DNA of 64,000 nucleotides from Bolinopsis microptera. Taxonomy: Eukaryota > Ctenophora > Tentaculata > Lobata > Bolinopsidae. The DNA lies in NCBI RefSeq assembly GCF_026151205.1, contig NC_087073.1, forward strand, positions 16,449,837 through 16,513,836. Reading direction: 5' to 3'. The notes beneath the pieces are model-generated. The model did no database searches. It was not told the DNA's origin and saw only the letters and a program-made list of their open reading frames with translations. Both the position numbers and the translations under genes were made by a program. Positions 61,080 to 64,000 of the stretch are shown here, one piece after another. Position 1 is the stretch's first letter; each line of letters opens with the position of its first letter.

Positions 61080-64000
61080 CTACTGGCTCAAATACCTCAA
61101 GAGATCCTTGACCACACTAACTTTCTCGTACCCCAAACGGTCGGGTTGTCTCCGCTCCTCAGGTCTCCTAGTGTTATATCTACGCTCCTCCCTCGGAGGG
61201 CTCTGTCTTCTTAGATCCACAGGGGAAAGCGATCCTGTTGTGTCAATGTCGTGCCCCACTGTATCATATGACATAGAACTGTTATGACCCATCGTTCCTT
61301 TACCAACAACTGGACTCGATGATCTTCTAGCGGCCGATCTCTCTCTAGCTGGAGTGAAGAATTCTGCAGAATTATCAACTGTTTCTACACTATCGCCTGA
61401 GGGAATGTTATGTGTGAGAGGTGTTACAGTACTAAAACTAGGATTAGTAGAATTCATATCTAGTTGTGCAGGACTATTCACAACCCTAGGAGTAGAACTT
61501 AAACTAGGTTGTTTATAAATGCTAGCTGCACTATCCTTCTCCAGACGAAACTTCTTCGGATGAACCTCTCTTCTCCTTGCTACAACTGGTGCTCTTCTCA
61601 GTTGAAAATCTGTCTCCTCTTCACTATCACTATCGGAATAGACTACATCTCGCCTTGATGAGTCCGTCTTTAACTCGGCTTCATTGCTAACAATTTTAGG
61701 CAATGTAAAGCTAGTCTCTAGTTTCTCAGAAAACTTGTTCCTGACATATCTCTTTAACTTTCCAATGTTAAACACCTTCTTCTCTCCATCAGGCAAATCT
61801 AAACAGTACAAGTGATCGTTTATCTTCTTAGAGATCTTATACGGGCCAACCCAACGAGGACCGAACTTGTGCTTTGGACAATTTATCAAAACAAAAGCTT
61901 CCTCACCTTCCTCAAAGAATGGTCCTTTAACGTGCTTATCGTGATATCTCTGTGCATAGCAAAAATCACGCTCAGCTTGGACCCTCACCTTCCTGGTGAT
62001 AAACTTGAGATTCTTGTACAGCTCGTATGCTTCAACATCAAACTCATTCTCCTTCATAGGCTCTAGCTCGAAATCCTTACGATTCTCAGCTAGCAGGCTT
62101 AAAGGTGTGTTTAACTCACGACCAAATACCAACCTGTTGCTAGAATAACCTGTGTGCCGATTCCGCAACGAGTTAAGTACAAAGACTACTCTAGATAACC
62201 AAAGATCCCAGTCCTGGTATCGTCCTGGTGGTAAGCTGGTTCTCAGGGCAGTATTCAACCGACGGTTCGCTCTTTCAACTCTTCCAGTACTTCGAGAAAC
62301 GTACGGTTGGCCATGAATGTATTTGCAATCTAGGGCTTGAGCTATGGTCTCGAAATAATTAGCTCTAAAACCTGGATGATTATCAGCCATCATGAATCTA
62401 GGCTGGCCAAAACGATCAATCCAAAACCTTCGAATCAATGACACGCTCTCCTTAGCTGTCTGGGTCTTAGTAGGAATAGCTACCACATAATTTGACCAAC
62501 AATCAGTTATAGTCAAAATATATTTGTATCCTCTAGGTGTAGCACCAACCTTCTCAGGAACTATATGATCGAAACAAATTGCTGAGTTAAAAGAGTGGAA
62601 CAATATGTGCTTGAGAGGTGCCTTATTGTATGCCTGAGGCGGCTTACTTGCTGCACACCTGCAACATGCTGCGATCCATAACTTGAAACATTCACCCATT
62701 TTCGGCCAGTAGAAATGTCGTTTACAGACCTCAAGACAATTTTCTACTCCAGCATGTGCAGTCTCCTGGTTATGCACCATGTCCAGGACAGATTCATGCA
62801 AGGATTCGGGGACTATGATCAACTCTCTACTTCCCTCCGGATCCCTCACTTCAGTCCAACGTCTCCTAAGTATCCCGTCCTTGATACTTATAAGATCAAA
62901 CTGTTTCCAATAACTCAACAGTTCCTGAGGCAGTTTACTAGTCTGAATGGCAACAGGTTTCTCACCCTTGGTAACCCAACTGTAGATCTGGTTTAAAATA
63001 TCATCATCCTTCTGAGCCTGTTTAATCTGCTCATGGGTAGGATTAAGAAACTTTACTCCTCTCTCTAGAGAGCTTACATCACTAGTAACCGCTGAAACAT
63101 TTTCCACTACATCAACTGCTCCCGCAACTACTGATGCTTCCTCTGTAGTATCAGCCTGAGTAAGATTACAATTGCAATGTCGGCTATCAACTTCAGGCGT
63201 AATCTGAACAATGTTTACAACACTAGGGTCTTCACTATTCTCATCAAACAAGAACCCCGGAATCATACTGTCCTCAACACTCACCTCATTGCAAGATTCC
63301 TCAATCAGATTACTGCAATCATCATCAACCACAGTCTCGCTGCTAACTGGTACCTGCATCCTCTTAAACAGTATCGGGTGTTTACATCTATAATGTTCAC
63401 GTCTCACCCGGTTTACTCCCTCTAACGCAGCATCAAGACTAAAAGTGGAACTATGACCAATGCTCGCAACATTTTCTCGAGATTTACCATAAACCTGATA
63501 CTTATAACGACTAAGTCCATCACACATCTGGTTACTCTTCCCCGAGATATGCTTCATGGTAAAAGTATAGTTAGCAAGCTCCTGAAGCTTCCTGATAACA
63601 GATGACGACATTTTAGAAAATATTGTCGTAATATTCAAGAGTGGCAGACAATCTGTGATAACCGTGAAGTTTTTAACGCCACGTAAGTAAACCGAGAAAT
63701 GTTTCAGAGTCTGATATAAAGTCTCAAATTCAATTTGAGTTTGCGGCCATATCCGCTTGTGGTCCGGAACTTTACGAGAAAAGTACGCAATTACCCTCCT
63801 CTTACCTTTGATCCACTGAGTCAAAGTACCACCAAATGCGTGTTTAGAACCATCCAAAGTTACCTCATAACTATTTTCCGGATCACTAACCTCCGGAAAT
63901 GCTAGGACAGGACTAGATATCAACATGTCACGTAACTTCTGAAATGCAATCTGGCAATCCTCGGTCCACTCGAATACCTTGTTCTTACGAAGTAACGCAT
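61080..64000 (-). CDS. Ty3/gypsy retrotransposon polyprotein, C-terminal part (RT connection, RNase H, integrase)
   Basis: One open frame of more than 970 codons runs off the window edge, so it is partial at its N-terminus; it still reads FEWTEDCQIAFQKLRDM (RT end) at the edge. RNase H follows (LDGSKHAFGGTL, IEFETL, VITDCLPLL; about 63550-63860). The integrase zinc finger is HNQETAH ... CCRC (about 62655-62780). The core catalytic triad is FDHIVP, MADNHPGF and GRVERANRR (62257-62580), with exactly 35 residues between the last two acids (DD35E). A long Ser/Arg-rich tail ends RRYNTRRPEERRQPDRLGY. No stop or frameshift is visible, so the copy looks young. Gag and protease would lie beyond 64000. 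Confidence 0.93.
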   Translation of the reverse strand, partial: ALLRKNKVFEWTEDCQIAFQKLRDMLISSPVLAFPEVSDPENSYEVTLDGSKHAFGGTLTQWIKGKRRVIAYFSRKVPDHKRIWPQTQIEFETLYQTLKHFSVYLRGVKNFTVITDCLPLLNITTIFSKMSSSVIRKLQELANYTFTMKHISGKSNQMCDGLSRYKYQVYGKSRENVASIGHSSTFSLDAALEGVNRVRREHYRCKHPILFKRMQVPVSSETVVDDDCSNLIEESCNEVSVEDSMIPGFLFDENSEDPSVVNIVQITPEVDSRHCNCNLTQADTTEEASVVAGAVDVVENVSAVTSDVSSLERGVKFLNPTHEQIKQAQKDDDILNQIYSWVTKGEKPVAIQTSKLPQELLSYWKQFDLISIKDGILRRRWTEVRDPEGSRELIIVPESLHESVLDMVHNQETAHAGVENCLEVCKRHFYWPKMGECFKLWIAACCRCAASKPPQAYNKAPLKHILFHSFNSAICFDHIVPEKVGATPRGYKYILTITDCWSNYVVAIPTKTQTAKESVSLIRRFWIDRFGQPRFMMADNHPGFRANYFETIAQALDCKYIHGQPYVSRSTGRVERANRRLNTALRTSLPPGRYQDWDLWLSRVVFVLNSLRNRHTGYSSNRLVFGRELNTPLSLLAENRKDFELEPMKENEFDVEAYELYKNLKFITRKVRVQAERDFCYAQRYHDKHVKGPFFEEGEEAFVLINCPKHKFGPRWVGPYKISKKINDHLYCLDLPDGEKKVFNIGKLKRYVRNKFSEKLETSFTLPKIVSNEAELKTDSSRRDVVYSDSDSEEETDFQLRRAPVVARRREVHPKKFRLEKDSAASIYKQPSLSSTPRVVNSPAQLDMNSTNPSFSTVTPLTHNIPSGDSVETVDNSAEFFTPARERSAARRSSSPVVGKGTMGHNSSMSYDTVGHDIDTTGSLSPVDLRRQSPPREERRYNTRRPEERRQPDRLGYEKVSVVKDLLRYLSQ

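Overview
This is a metazoan nuclear genome window: AT-rich, genes split by GT-AG introns, conserved cilia, flagella and cytokinesis genes, and a heavy load of transposon remnants. Penelope-like, LINE and Ty3/gypsy relics, many miniature inverted-repeat elements and a divergent Shaker-type channel suggest a non-bilaterian or early-branching invertebrate. A cnidarian, possibly hydrozoan, is my best guess, but the phylum is inferred and not proven.

Layout. Bases 1-11,650 hold no host gene that I can recognise. They contain a defective Penelope-like retroelement flanked by its own inverted duplication (2363-4708), a roughly 373-bp tandem array (5750-7090), a GC-rich composite element (7440-8790) and a hAT-type MITE with a perfect 8-bp target duplication (9859-10218). 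From 11,671 four co-oriented host genes follow: CFAP251/WDR66 (11671-15517), CFAP100/CCDC37 (16107-17786), POLR1D (19110-19918) and IFT139/TTC21B (20238-41071). Three of the four are ciliary genes. IFT139 has 16 coding exons and one 13.8-kb intron (22405-36219). That intron contains, on the opposite strand, a complete four-exon voltage-gated potassium channel gene (24255-26693), plus a LINE relic, a 12-bp minisatellite and an 879-bp hAT-type element.

Bases 41,072-47,682 are intergenic and filled with nested foldback and TIR elements and two fragments of a mobile-element-associated protein. KIF23/MKLP1, the kinesin-6 of centralspindlin, runs from 47683 to about 57704 in 17 recognised exons. 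Beyond it lie a 1.3-kb MITE whose termini are G/C homopolymers flanked by an 8-bp duplication (58440-59752), and then a minus-strand Ty3/gypsy element: a candidate 3' LTR (59791-60485) and an intact pol ORF leaving the window at 64000.

Function. CFAP251 (radial spoke and calmodulin-associated complex), CFAP100 (inner-arm dynein I1/f tether) and IFT139 (IFT-A, retrograde transport) all serve cilia or flagella. KIF23 acts in cytokinesis, POLR1D in Pol I/III transcription and the Kv subunit in membrane excitability. Most start codons lie a few bases after a pyrimidine-YAG acceptor-like site, and POLR1D and IFT139 are only about 320 bp apart. Both facts would fit 5'-UTR introns or spliced-leader trans-splicing.

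All exon boundaries come from reading GT/AG sites, phase continuity and remembered family homology. No alignment or transcript data were available.
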